Positions 13,124-27,166 of a stretch of 60,000 bases of DNA are shown one piece after another (position 1 is the first letter of the stretch; every line of letters begins with the position of its first letter). The notes beneath the pieces are model-generated. The model saw nothing but the letters and a program-made list of their open reading frames with translations. It was not told the DNA's origin and searched no databases. A program made the translations under genes and the position numbers. Origin of the DNA: Lingula anatina (Eukaryota > Brachiopoda > Lingulata > Lingulida > Lingulidae); NCBI RefSeq assembly GCF_001039355.2, contig NW_019775891.1:479559-539558 (forward strand). The letters run 5' to 3'.

Positions 13124-14390
13124 AGCGCTGCTGTCAATGCAACCAACACATCGTGGAACAAGGTGAAAGGGAAACCGTAGAGAGAGAGACAGAGATACTT
13201 GTCATGCTTAACGCTGTCAACGTAGTTAACACAGTCGTAACAATATTCTTCGGTGCTTATTGCTTACGAAATAGTGGATTAGACTGCCAAATATGTTATT
13301 CTATGCGATGATTTCAATATATATATTCATATACATAACCAGAAAGATGTACCAGAACTTATTGAGTCGGGCGACTCACCATGATCCGTTTCCCAGCCCA
13401 GGATGTAAACTGTTTAAGTATTTTTGCCACTGCCATAATGATATAGCCAACGCTGTGAGGAAGGATGAATGACGCATATATGTATTAAACTCGAGGATAC
13501 AAGGAGGGATCAACCGACCACATATGCCATGATGCCCATTTCGCTGGTGGTGGGTGAATATCAAGAAATAGTGATGTGCACACGAAATCTCTATTTTAAA
13601 GTGGATTAGAAAGATATGCCGGAGTTATACGTAGCTGCGCTGACTGCTGTAGAAGTCACTTCTCAAACGTTGACAAGACACGGTTATATATAGCGTATAT
13701 ATAATTATAGAGGCATTAGGTTCAGCTATACCATTTATATATTATATAGGCAGCGATGGAAATATAGTTGAATGGTTATGTGATGAAGTGAATATTCAAT
13801 GCGTTTTGGTTGGATATGCATTCATCATGTGACCATGTAGACGGTAGTTTCGCTTCCTATGTTTTATTCAACCTTATTTTTTCATGTATAACTCTATGAA
13901 TTGTTTTTAACTCTTTTCGAACTTTTAAGCATTTTTTACTTTCCATATTCACAATATTTGATGTGGACAATAATATGTAGTTGTGTATGTCAGCTGCTGT
14001 ATGCACGCGTGAAAAATGATATTGTGTTCGTCAGTAGTCTTGTGTTATAGAAAAGCATAACGATTACGAAAATGCAGTATGTTATAATCGGTGGAGGATG
14101 AATACATTTTTACCTTTTTGTGCTTTATACATGTTTATTTGTTAGTCTTCAATTTCCAATTTAGATACACGCTATCAAACGTGCTATAAAACAAATCTGA
14201 TGGATTCCAAAGCACGGTGAACACAAAACTGTGATTCACGTGGTTGTGTAACTTTTTACACGCGTTTGTCGTTAAGGTGTACGTTTTTACACGCGTTAGT
14301 CGTAATAGGGTGTTGACACTCTGAGCGGTGGATGTGATTACTGGCGACACATTTTTGAATGGGAATAAAGTTCGTCAATAAATGAGCTTG
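13124..14390 (+). other. IF gene 3' untranslated region (probable extent)
   Basis: AT-rich non-coding sequence after the stop codon. AATAAA motifs at 14364-14369 and 14377-14382 are candidate polyadenylation signals. An imperfect direct repeat of about 32 bases (14251-14280 and 14281-14313, both with TTTTTACACGCGTT) lies just before them. Confidence 0.5.
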
Positions 14391-17300
14391 ATAAACAACT
14401 GGAAAAAAGAGATTGTGTTCTTTGTTATTTCTGATGTATATCATAATTACGTAGCATGTTAAATGGACGTGAAGTAAAGTAACTTGAATTTTTTGCATTT
14501 TTACCAAAGTACCTCCCTCTCTCTCTCTCTCTGTCTCTCTCTCTCCTAACACACGCACTCGTACACATTACGTGAATCTTTGTGGCCTCTCTGAAGTAAA
14601 TGGCATTGAGCTATAACGAATGTATATTATTTTGATTTAAAAAGTATTCGCAGACTAAAACATCCAATTTAGTCGGGAAAATCGTGCACAAAAGTAGGCC
14701 TACCTAGTTATACTTGGTTGTGTAGGGTACCGTGGACCCACTCCGTAGTAACACGTACAGTTGCAAAACTTTGCAAAACTCATTCATATTTTACGTAAAA
14801 TAATTCTACTGAAATTCGTTAGAAGACGGGGCTTTAAATAGAAAGTGGATCTGCTTTAAAGACTCAAAAACATTAAATGAAACATCAGTTTAAGGAAAGA
14901 CCATTATCTACTGCACCTACTTGTTGATAAAATAAGCGAAGCAGATAAAGATAAAGATAAGATCAGTAGGTAAAAAAGAAACTCACGGTGTTTTACACCA
15001 AGGAAAATTTTGTTTAACTAACCTGCTGAAATCTTTAACTATCTGTAAAAATGCTCGTTTTTTTATATTATAACCACTTCATTCATTAATGATTGTCATG
15101 TCAATTCTGTAAGAGGCAATTTGTGATCGTAAATCGTCATCATCTGGCAACAAACAACCAATTGCTTACTTGAAAAAAATCTTGCAAGATAATCGAAAAC
15201 CTCAACCGTTTTTTAAAGATATTAACTTTAAGTATCGCTATAAATATTATTTCAACGGGTTTCCATGCGGTATTCCGTTTTGTACCTAAATTCATAGACA
15301 CCATACTCTGACCATTGTAGCAATCTACCGACTTTTTTTGCAGCTGAAAAATTCAATTAGACGGATGATGGATTGTTAACCAGGATGTTAACCCGGATGT
15401 TAATCGGGATGTTACAGACTGCGTGGTTATTTTTGGCAGTTCGACCTCAACTGTTCAATGAGTGTACTCTAAAATCACAGTTGTAAGGGATACTAAGTGT
15501 TTAACTACTTTAAAACGTTTGCCATATTGGTGAATTTCTCTTTTCCGTTTTTTACTCTTTTATTCATATTTCACTGCAATGGGTGGGGATGGGAATTGGG
15601 AAAAGTTTTACTTTCGAGCCAGGGAGGTATGTGAACACAGCTTAAAGAATTCACTTCATGATACTGCAATGAGTATCCAAATACACGTTACGATAATACA
15701 TGTACATGGTTATGAATTGTGATGAAACAGTAGCTACGTTTTTCATGTTTAAGTTCACACAGTTAATGTATGTTTTTTTTAATCTCTTCTATGCCACTAG
15801 AGGGCTGTACTATCTCTTCGCAGGGCCTCGTCCTTAATTCTGTCTACATATAACTTGGTGCTAAAGATCTTCAATGAGAAAGAGGCTCATGGGAGAGCAC
15901 CCAGCTGCTTTGTTTTCTCAGTGATAATCTCAACTCTGTCTGCAACACGAGAAGAACATGTAGGTCTTCTGAAAGAAACTCAATAAGTCTGGATGGAATT
16001 ATATTGTTCCAACGTGGTTATATCACTGAACAACGATACAGACAATTCTTAAATTATTGTTCTTCTGAAAATCACGTTTGTCATCGAACACTGTCTGATG
16101 TGAAGGCTTTGAGAAATTTAACATTCAAAGAATTTCTTTATTTGAATTATTATATTCTTGTAGTTGAATGGTCTTATTTAAACGGATATGAAAAGATGAG
16201 TGGAATGTTTGGCAAATTCTCATACTGAATGCTAGAAAGAGAAAAAGACGACAAACAGTTTATTGTGTTAATTGTACCCGTGAAACATGTATGGTTAATT
16301 TACTAATACCATTTCTGCAACAGTTATCATAGAATAGTACGTGGACCTCAGTATTCGTCACATGTCCAAAAAAATTCACATCACAACTCTGCATTTGTGA
16401 AAAAATCGAAACTAAACATGATAAACTGAAATTAGTTTGTTTCTCATATTTTGTACTAGTATTACAATATATCATAATATAATACTATATTGATTAAAAC
16501 GCATTTATTGTTTTTGCACACGTAAACATGCTTGGAGATCAAAGATTTTCGGTGGGAGGGGGGGGAAGTGGGGAAGGTTGAAGGAAGGTTGCAAAAATAT
16601 CGACCGATATAAAATGGTTACGCGGACCATATTTTGTATGGCATAGGGACAGGAAAATGTACTGAGTGGGTGGCGTGAATCAGCCAATGCCACATATTTG
16701 GCATCCGTTAACAATGGCGAGATTATCTTGCCAAATATATGCCTAATTAGCTGAGATTCAAATGAAAAAAGACAAGTAGCAGCTGCAACTAAAACGGGAA
16801 ACGAGATTAAAATCTCCAAGGCACCCCTTATTTCTTCACCAATAAACTCGAAGGTTACGTTGGTTGCGCATCTTTTGTGGTAGCAAATACTCCAGAGAGC
16901 GTGCAACATTGAAAGACAGATATTTTAACTACAATGAAATTCTGTCATATCATACAACAACTCCCATAAATGTTAGCTGATTTTGTACATGGCTTTCTCA
17001 TGTATAGTGCGTTTCCAACTAATCGCCAAAATAAAAGGAAAAATAAGAAAAACCAACATTTTTAATTTTAACCGAAATGAAAGCCCTGACAATGAACTAG
17101 GAGTGTATGAGTTTTGTGCGATGTTCAAAAGGAAATATGAAACAATGTCAACAATAAGGTTTTGAAAAATTCATGAAAATACTAATAATAGCTGTATAGT
17201 GATTATAGACTACATATCATTAATGAAACACCATGATTTTTGGATGAATATGAGAACCCCCACTGATCGAGAACTAGAGACTTTCTAAGGGACAAGCTCT

Positions 17301-19410
17301 CGGGATCAAATTACTTACGAAAACACTATGGATTTGCCTTCACAATTATACCTGTCAGATTTCCCGTTTGATATCAATGCAACTTCGTCACGCTATCCGT
17401 CTATTTAGTTCTGGATATTGATAATGTGAAAAGCAATAACAATGACAATAAAGATCCATTACTTTCTACTGACATTTTGTCATAAAACCATTAAAATCTA
17501 GACCCAAGCATGGTACACAATGGTTCTGATATTTGGCTTTAAAAGAGACCCGTTCCTTTCTCATACATTATTTAGAATTCTCTAATAATTTGTACCCATA
17601 GCTTTAGGCTTTATAAACACTTTGTTGGTTCATGTTTGATACGTAAATCTTATCAACTATTCAAAACTTCACTACAAATATGTCCAAAGACACCTGCCCA
17701 CCCCCACGGCCTTTTGACCTGTAGAAATATGTAATGCTTGAACTACTCCGGATCGTGAACAAACAGATTAATAAGATCAATAAAAAACGGAATGTAATTC
17801 AAATTGTATGTGTTGTCTGCATTCGTCCCCCCTGAGAAAAAAATTCGGAGCAAAAGATATCAGGTTTTATTCTCTCAAAATGTGTTTGTCCACAGAAGCA
17901 TTTTCAATGGCCTCAGTAAAAACAGAAGGCTACTGAATAAGCTCGAATGGGTCATCATGTGGTCAGAGGCAGCCTATGGCTTTATTACTCCCGTCACGAA
18001 TGAGAAAGTATGAGACATAAATTGTCGACAAATTGGCAGAAACTCAATTAAGTGACAAACTCAGAGTGGCCCTCTCTCGAGGAAAAAGTTACCAGTGCTT
18101 TAGAATCCCGACTCCAGCAACGGTCCTTTGTGTATAAAGCCAACCGCAGGTTTGATCTTTATGGCGATCGGCGCAGTTGCCCAAATATGCAACATGCCAT
18201 TATTTTCTTAAAATATCTATAACAGAAACAGTTCAACATTAGAAAATCAAAAGAGCTTTTTGAACATTTCGAAGTGATGGTGAATAAGATGGCTCTTTTT
18301 ATATAATACACTTATTAAAAGTAGAATAAACGAACCAGTTGTAATTTGGATGCATTCTGCAGTTTAAATTAATTTCACTTTGGCGAAATATCAGCTCCAT
18401 GTCCCTAAGGGAAAAAAGTTTATAGGCATATTGGGTTGAGAAATACTACAAGTGTACTGAACACAAACCATAGACTCTGTGTCATTGTATATAGATCCCC
18501 AGTGCCACGGGAAGTTTGGGATTTAAAGGAGTTTAGCAGGCCTCTGAATAGCAAGACTTTAAAGCAATGATAAAGGTTAAAACATTACTCGTAAGCTATA
18601 ATGACTTTACTCGTCTGTCCGACTGTGTGCCATTGTTACAGTTTGACTGAAAATTCGAGCTTGAAAATTATTTCTAGAATCTGTAGCCCAAAGTACTTGG
18701 CACAGCACCAATAAAAAGTACCAACACCAGTCAAACATCTCTGAAATGGAACTGCCAAAACTGACAGCCGATACAAGACCTCATACAGTAATCATGAATA
18801 GGCCACGCAATGTTGGGCATCTACCTGTCAATTCATGGCGCGTAGCGTCGGTAAGTATACAATTGATTAGTGTCGGCTTTGGAGCGTTAAATCATTACAT
18901 GTCTCTCATCGATTCTTTAAAACTTTGATCCCAGAGCCACAATGATGGATGTCACACATTACTTGATAATATAGGCCAGGAAACCTCAGGGAAACCTCTC
19001 ACAAACCAGCTTGGAATGTACATGAACGCTGTCCTGTCATTTCTTCGACTCTTTCCCCTTTTGTGCACTTCCTAATGCCAGGCTATTTTTGACTTCTTGT
19101 TCCTCCCGCCTCTTTGTATTTTAGAATGGCTTCATAAATTTCCTCTCCCTTTCTCTATTCGGTATTATGTAAGTTTTCTTTAATCGAATACACACAAGCG
19201 CGCACCCATGCACGCACGCGCGCACCCAAACATTCGTCAATTCTCTTTTTAAATAAGATAAACAATAACAAAAATAAGACTGAAAACAATTATACGTTAG
19301 GAAACCCTAGGTTAAATTAATAACCATTGGATTGTGAGTATTATAAATTTATATACTCCAGCCTATAAAGTGTCTATTAGTTTAAACTATGTAAAATGTT
19401 TATCACTTGA
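14391..19410. other. Intergenic region, no gene recognised
   Basis: There is a (CT)n run near 14515-14546, four 12-base GATGTTAACCCG-like units at 15371-15419, and a CG-alternating patch near 19197-19224. Short ORFs, such as 16004-16228 on + and 16505-16909 on -, lack splice partners and family motifs. I see no other structure. Confidence 0.5.
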
Positions 19411-19449
19411 GGTCTTTTTCTTTTTTTTTTTTTCTTTTTTTTTTTTTTT

Positions 19450-22400
19450 GCACAACGTTATAATTGAAACACGCACCCCAGCGCTTGCACTTTAACAACA
19501 AAAGCTTAAACTCAAATCCGCTTTGACAATGAAAAATCGGTGCCTTGGTTAAGATCTATGGTTGTCTGCTCATGTCTGAGACGAACTGATAGGAGGCGTC
19601 TCACATACTAGTGTAATTTTTGGTGTAAAGTGCGCTTTGTTCTGTGCATAAGTGCTCCTGCTTACATGCTTTGACAAAGGTTTGATATACATTACTGCTA
19701 AAATATAATTTTCTTTTTTCCTTTTATTGATATGAAGACTAATAAACAACACTACATGTGAGTGATATGACAAACGCGAACACAGGGCAGTTGGAATAAA
19801 TCGAAGTAAAGGGGTTTAGTAGTTTATCAGTATTCAAATTCAAAATGCATAGGAGCATACAGAGATGCATGTTTAATAGCGGTCATCGATCATTTGTGAT
19901 ATTTCGAATTCACAAGCCATCAATAATTCTCCCCTGTGGACCTGGAACTGTGTTGATATTAGAACTGATCAAATAACATATCTTCTATACAGAAACGGAA
20001 TGAGAAAAGCCTCTTCTTTGGCAACCCCTGACTTCTCGTTTCGATTAAGAATGTTATTGAAAGTACAATGGTCGGACTTCCGTAAGGCCACGTACTGGTG
20101 GTAGTGTCATGTCTTTGAAAATTTGAAATAATTCATTTATCTGACAGACAGTTGTATTGGGGATATGATGAGTGGCATTCTTGTGACTGTGTGATGAGTT
20201 TATTAGTTGAAGATTTTTGACGCACACAATATGTTTGTCATGCTATCTAAGAATTAGATCGTTTCGGGGAGGACGTGCATCTGTGACGTCACGAGCACAG
20301 TTGTCTGCTGCTTGTCAGTATCAAAATATGACTGCAGGGCATTGTTTTTTCCTATCTGCATTAGATACTATACCAATTTTGATATTGCCTTTCTCTTACG
20401 CCAGTTCGTTATTTGTTTGTTGCCAACAAGCGTTGAGGCATCGCTCATAAACAGTGACATGTCTAAAACGACAGCGCTAATACATCACAATCAGACAAAA
20501 GTAGCCATTTTAAAGGGTAAATACATAGCTATTTTGTTGCACAGGTACGCATGTAACAGATCATTAAGTTTGAGTCAAGAGAAGAAGGATGGTCTGAATT
20601 CCTCTGAAGACAGAAACAGAGTATCACAAACCATAGTATATGTTCCATATGAATATTATAGATAAATAATGGTACAAACACTATTACAGGTGATATATTT
20701 TGGCTTACCTCACCTGCTTAAAACGGATTTTGTGTTTTGAAGAAGTAAAGACACCAATATCAGGACCATAAAACGTTGGATGAATAAAAAGTACAGTATT
20801 GAGGATGACAATCAGTGTAAAACTGGTACCATCAGTTCTGTTTAAATATAGAATCAAGAACTGGTTGACAATAGTGAACATATCTGATCGTATGCGTTGC
20901 ACAGTCAGAGAAAGAAATATCAAATGAAAAAACAGAAACTACATGTAGAGAGGTTGTCAATACACATCTCTCGTAATAAGTCGATCATTGTTGTTCAGAT
21001 TTCCCTAAATAATTATTTTCGAAAGGATATTATATTATATTACATCCATCCTGACAGCAGGATGCCATAATGAGGGATGAAATGTTTCAGAAATGTTTCA
21101 CGAAAACAGCACGAGCAAGACTTTAGTAAACCGCAGATAATGGGACCAGTTTGTGTCCTCTTTCACATTTGACCTGCCATGCAGCTGCCAATAAAACATT
21201 TAGAATTTCAATTAAGAAAATTAGTCTTTGGATGCTTTTGTTTTCACCTCCCAATACACATGTACATGCGCTTCAATAATAAAGCATTACCTCAATTCAC
21301 CCCTAATATCACACATTTTGTATATCCCAATATTTCTCAACGCCCGTACTGCCCAATGAATACAAGACATTAGTTAAAATCTCCGTGTTTATTGTTGTCT
21401 TACTTCCAGGAGTGTGTAAATGACATTCTAATATGACTTGAATTGAACCAATGGGTGTTATTGACGCTGTTGCTTTTGTTTTGATGATCCAGGACAATGT
21501 GTGGCTGATTCAACATATCAGGTGATTCAATGAAGCCACTTTGCTTTGAAACTATTGATGCCGTTTTCCGGTGGTCGTATACCATATAGTTCTACAAAGT
21601 GTTCTCAGCATTCATCATCTGTTTGTTGTCAAGGTGTGAACTTTCCATGAGACCAGCGAGCTTTGAAATACACTGTGCTCTCCATTTAAGCAATTGGAAA
21701 TATTTTCTGCAATATAATTGCCCGAAATCAGACTGCACCAACTGGGGAACAAAAGCATATGTGGAAGAACGGTGTTAATTAGATAACATATTCGACTATC
21801 TGGAAATATCATTGATTCGGCGTGCCCTGATTACTCAGTACAATGGAGTTAGCAACCGACGAAAGTCTATTATTTCCCCGGCGACTCGGACAAATTACCT
21901 ATTTTCTTGTACAAACTTCGGTTTCAAGTAGCGAGAAGCTGCGCCGCTGAGCCGCTGTGATAACGCACTGCATACACGAACCAGCGAGCACGAATCGAAA
22001 GCGCTCCAAGTCAAAGTCGGCATTACACTCACGGATCTGGGAGACCCGCGTGGCATTTTTTTTTTAACCGACGCAGATTGCCTGCAAAGAGCACTGACCG
22101 TGTTCATTCGTGCTGAACGACTTAACTGCTCCGCCGTTTGACTGTGACAATGAGCGACTTTTCACGGCGCATTACGCGATTACTGGGATTTCTGATAGTC
22201 ACAGGTAAGTTTGTACAAGCATATTGGGCCTCTGTGTTAAATTAGGTTTACGGATAAATGTCATTGTTTTAACGAGTAGAGACGAGAGACCTTGTAGACA
22301 ATGCACAGTATTGACAACGGTATTTGTGCCGTTTGTTTCCGATATTGGAAGGTTAATTTTGCCTGCCGGCACTCTATAAATAAGATATCACACGGGGCAT

Positions 22401-22876
22401 TCCTTCGTAGATTTGTAAACAGTAGTCCTCCGCAAACAATGTACGTTGACTCGAGGGGCTGAGAATTGTTTGAAAAATGAGTTTCTTCTACTGACAACTG
22501 GACAAGATCGTGTCTTGCGATATTTATTTTATATTGGGAGATTGGATAGTAACCAAGAATTGCAGGGAGCGAGAGAGATTAATTGAAAAATACGTTGTGT
22601 TGTCAATTGCCCGGGAGTGAATGACAGTTCACCTAATAATGACCGACTGGTTAACGAACTATAAAGAAATATAGAAATTGGCAAAGGATTGAGATTGACC
22701 AACAGTTCAACAAAGACACAGCTGTTGGAAAGTTCTGCTGTAATACCTGCTGGCGTCTTGTCCTGGCAGTATTAAAGAATAGTTCCATCAGTTAAACTTG
22801 TAATTACTTTATGCCTCCAGTTTCACATCACCGCCATTGCGGAACATTTGACATGTGCCGTTTTTCTACTTCCTTG

Positions 22877-22920
<44 letters not shown>

Positions 22921-23651
22921 GCATATGCTCAAAATACTTTGTAGATATCCAAGGGGCAACAATAGGGTTATTGTCGTCTTTAGTCTATTTTTTATTTTTT
23001 GAATAGCCTCTGTCAATGTCCAAAGGCATGCAATTTGCATTATACCAGTAATGGCGCCTTTGTGTCCAGGCATACATGTTATCTTTCACTAGGACTCAGC
23101 CGGGTGAAGTTAAACGTAGTTTTTAGTTTGGATCTTAGATTGACAGTCGATAAATTAAAGAAAAATTGCCGGCGGGACTATGATCATCTTTGATTGTACT
23201 TTTCGCACCTAAATATTACACAATGTTCATTCAACGTTGAGAAATATCAGCAGCACGAATATGAGACAGGATAAGCAGTAGTATATTTCCAGGAAAATTG
23301 AGTACGATTGCTGCTGTAATCAACAAATTACACATGCCCATTACTTTCACAGTAAAACGAAAGCCCAGATGTGTGCCGAAAATCACCGGTATGAAATAAC
23401 GGTACGTTTATCTTAGTTACAGAGCATTTCGTGTGCAATTGAAATGCCACGGCAAATTATACGAAAAAAGCAAAAGGCAGAGCAGATGTATGTAAACATT
23501 TATGCGCCTATTGTCTGTTGCATCCCAAAAGTATTTTATCAATTTTACATTCAAACCCATAACTTGGGATTTTCTACATAGTGCTTACATTTAGCTTCAT
23601 AAATAAGCAACAATCATTTTTTCTATTTTACTTGAAATACCACAAGAACTC
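19450..23651 (+). repeat. 4.2-kb tandem segment, copy 1
   Basis: Begins after a long T run (19411-19449) and ends just before a single N at 23652. It matches 23653-27892 nearly base for base apart from scattered substitutions and indels, for example near 20341 and 20775. It contains first exon copy 1 (22150-22204) of the secreted-protein gene and a (TTA)n tract at 22877-22920. Confidence 0.95.
22150..22204 (+). CDS. Signal-peptide first exon, copy 1
   Basis: ATG at 22150 in GACAATGAGC context, 18 codons plus one base, then a perfect donor CAG|GTAAGT. The upstream 200 bases are less AT-rich than the surroundings, as expected for a 5' UTR or promoter. Confidence 0.75.
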
Positions 23652-26600
23652 NTTTTTTTTTTTTTTTGCACAACGTTATAATTGAAACACGCACCCCAGC
23701 GCTTGCACTTTAATAACAAAAGCTTAAACTCAAATCCGCTTTGACAATGAAAAATCGGTGCCTTGGTTAAGATCTATGGTTGTCTGCTCATGTCTGAGAC
23801 GAACTGATAGGAGGCGTCTCACATACTTGTGTAATTTTTGGTGTAAAGTGCGCTTTGTACTGTGCATAAGTGCTCCTGCTTACGTGCCTTGACAAAGGTT
23901 TGATATACATCACTGCTAAAATATAATTTTCTTTTTTCCTTTTCTTGATATGTAAACTAATAAACAACACTACATGTGAGTGATATGACAAACGCGAACA
24001 CAGGGCAGTTGGAATAAATCGAAGTAAAGGGGTTTACTAGTTTATCAGTATTCAAATTCAAAATGCATAGGAGCATACAGAGATGCATGTTTAATAGCGG
24101 TCATCGATCATTTGTGATATTTCGAATTCACAAGCCATCAATAATCTCCCCTGTGGACCTGGAACTGTGTTGATATTAGAACTGATCAAATAACATATCT
24201 TCTGTACAGAAACGGAATGAGAAAAGCCTCTTCTTTGGCAACCCCTGACTTCTCGTTTCGATTAAGAATGTTATTGAAAGTACAATGGTCGGACTTCCGT
24301 AAGGCCACGTACTGGTGGTAGTGTCATGTCTTTGAAAATTTGAAATAATTCATTTATCTGACAGACAGTTGTATTGGGGATATGATGAGTGGCATTCTTG
24401 TGACTGTGTGATGAGTTTATTAGTTAAAGATTTTTGACGCACACAATATGTTTGTCATGCTATCTAAGAATTAGATCGTTTCGGGGAGGACGTGCATCTG
24501 TGACGTCACGGGCGCAGTTGTCTGCTGCTTGTCAGTATCAAAATATGACTGCAGGGCATTTTTTTTTTTAAATTTTCTAGTGTACGTATTTTTCTATCAG
24601 TATTGGCAATTTCCTATCCGCATTACATACGATTTTGGCTTTTTCTTACGCCAGTTTGGCACCAGTTTGCCCGGTTCCTACCCGTTCGTCATTCGTTTGT
24701 TGCCAACAAGCGTTGAGGCATCGCTCATAAACAGTGACATGTCTAAAACGACAGCGCTAATACATCACAATCAGACAAAAGTAGCCATTTTAAAGGGTAA
24801 ATACTATTTTGTTGTCCAGGTTCTCCCTGTGCAAGGTACGCATGTAACAGATCATTAAGTTTGAGTCAAGAGAAGAAGGATGTTCTGAATTCCTCTGAAG
24901 ACAGAAACAGAGTATCACAAACCATAGTATATGTTCCATATGAATAATATAGATAAATAATGGTACAAACACTATTACAGATGATATATTTTTGTTTACC
25001 TCACCTGGTTAAAACGGATTTTGTGTTTTGAAGAAGTAAAGAGACCAACATCAAAACCATAAAACGTTGGATGGTGCAATCAGTTCTGTTTGAATATAGA
25101 ATCATGAATTGGTTGACAATGGTGACCGTACGAGTTGCACATTCAGAGAAAGAAATATGAAATGAAATAACAGAAACTAGAGAGGTTGTCAATACACATC
25201 TCTCGTAATAAGTCGATAATTGTTGTTGTTCAGATTTCCCTAAATAATTATTTTCGAAAGGATGTTATATTATATTGCAGCCATTCTGACAACATGATGC
25301 CATAGTGAGGGATGAAATGTTTCACGAAATGTTTCACGAAAACAGCAAGAACAAGATTTTAGTAAATCGCAGATAATGAGACCAGTTTGTGTCCTCTTTC
25401 ACATTTGACCTGGCATGCAACTACCAATAAAACATTTAGAATTTCAATTAAGAAAATTAGTCTTTGGATGCTTTTGTTTTCACCTCCCAATACACATGTA
25501 CATGCGCTTCAATAATAAAGCATTACCTCAATTCACCCCTAATATCACACATTTTGTATATCCCAATATTTCTCAACGCCCTTACTGCCCAATGAATACA
25601 AGACATTAGTTAAAATCTCCGTGTTTATTGTTGTCTTACTTCCAGGCGTGTGTAAATGACATTCTAATATGACTTGAATTGAACCAATGGGTGTTATTGA
25701 CGCTGTTGCTTTTGTTTTGATGATCCAGGACAATGTCTGGCTGATTCAACATATCAGGTGATTCACTGAAGCCACTTTGCTTTGAAACTATTGATGCCGT
25801 TTTCCGGTGGTCGTATACCACATAGTTCTACAAAGTGTTCTCCGCATTCATCATCTGTTTGTTGTCAAGGTGTGAACTTTCCATGAGACCAGCGAGCTTT
25901 GAAATACACTGTGCTCTCCATTTAAGCAATTGGAAATATTTTCTGCTATATAATTGCCCGAAATCGGACTGCACCAACAGGGGAACAAAAGCATATGTGG
26001 AAGAACGGTGTTAATTAGATAACATATTCGACTATCTGGAAATATCATTGATTCGGCGTGCCCTGATTACTCAGTACAATGGAGTTAGCAACCGACGAAA
26101 GTCTATTATTTCCCCGGCGACTCGGACAAATTACCTCATTTCTTGTACAAACTTCGGTTTCAAGTAGCGAGAAGCTGCGCCGCTGAGCCGCTGTGATAAC
26201 GCACTGCATACACGAACAAGCAAGCACGAATCGAAAGCGCTCCAAGTCAAAGTCGGCATTACACTCACGGATCTGGGAGACCCGCGTGGCTTTTTTTTTT
26301 AACCGACGCAGATTGCCTGCAAAGAGCACTGACCGTGTTCAATCGTGCTGAACGACTAAACTGCTCCGCCGTTTGACTGTGACAATGAGCGACTTTTCAC
26401 GGCGCATTACGCGATTACTGGGATTTCTGATAGTCACAGGTAAGTTTGTACAAGCATATTGGGCTTCTGTGTTTAATTAGGTTTACGGATAAATGTCATT
26501 GTTTTAACGAGTAGAGACGAGAGACCTTGTAGACAATGCACAGTATTGACAACGGTATTTGTGCCGTTTGTTTCCGATATTGGAAGGTTAATTTTGCCTG

Positions 26601-27116
26601 CCGGCACTCTATAAATAAGATATCACACGGGGCATTCCTTCGTAGATTTGTAAACAGTAGTCCTCCGCGTACAATGTACGTTGACTCGAGGGGCTGAGAA
26701 TTGTTTGAAAAATGAGTTTCTTCTACTGACAACTGGACAAGATCGTGTCTTGCGATAATTATTTTATATTGGGAGATTGGATAGTAACCAAGAATTGCAG
26801 GGAGCGAGAGAGATTAATTGAAAAATACGTTGTGTTGTCAATTGCCCGGGAGTGAATGACAGTTCACCTAATAATGACCGACTGGTTAACGAACTATAAA
26901 GTAATATAGAAATTGGCAAAGGATTGAGATTGACCAACAGTTCAACAAAGACACAGCTGTTGGAAAGTTCTGCTGGAATACCTGCTGGCGTCTTGTCCTG
27001 GCAGTATTAAAGAATAGTTCCATCAGTTAAACTTGTAATTACTTTATGCCTCCAGTTTCCCAGCACCGCCATTGCGGAACATTTGGCATGCTTTGTGCCG
27101 TTTTTCTATTTCATTG

Positions 27117-27166
<50 letters not shown>

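Noticed and set aside
16505-16909. 134-residue - strand ORF
   Set aside because: No recognisable domain, no splice partners, and composition like surrounding AT-rich DNA.
22811-23073. ORFs with poly-Ile on both strands
   Set aside because: They are translations of the (TTA)n tract.
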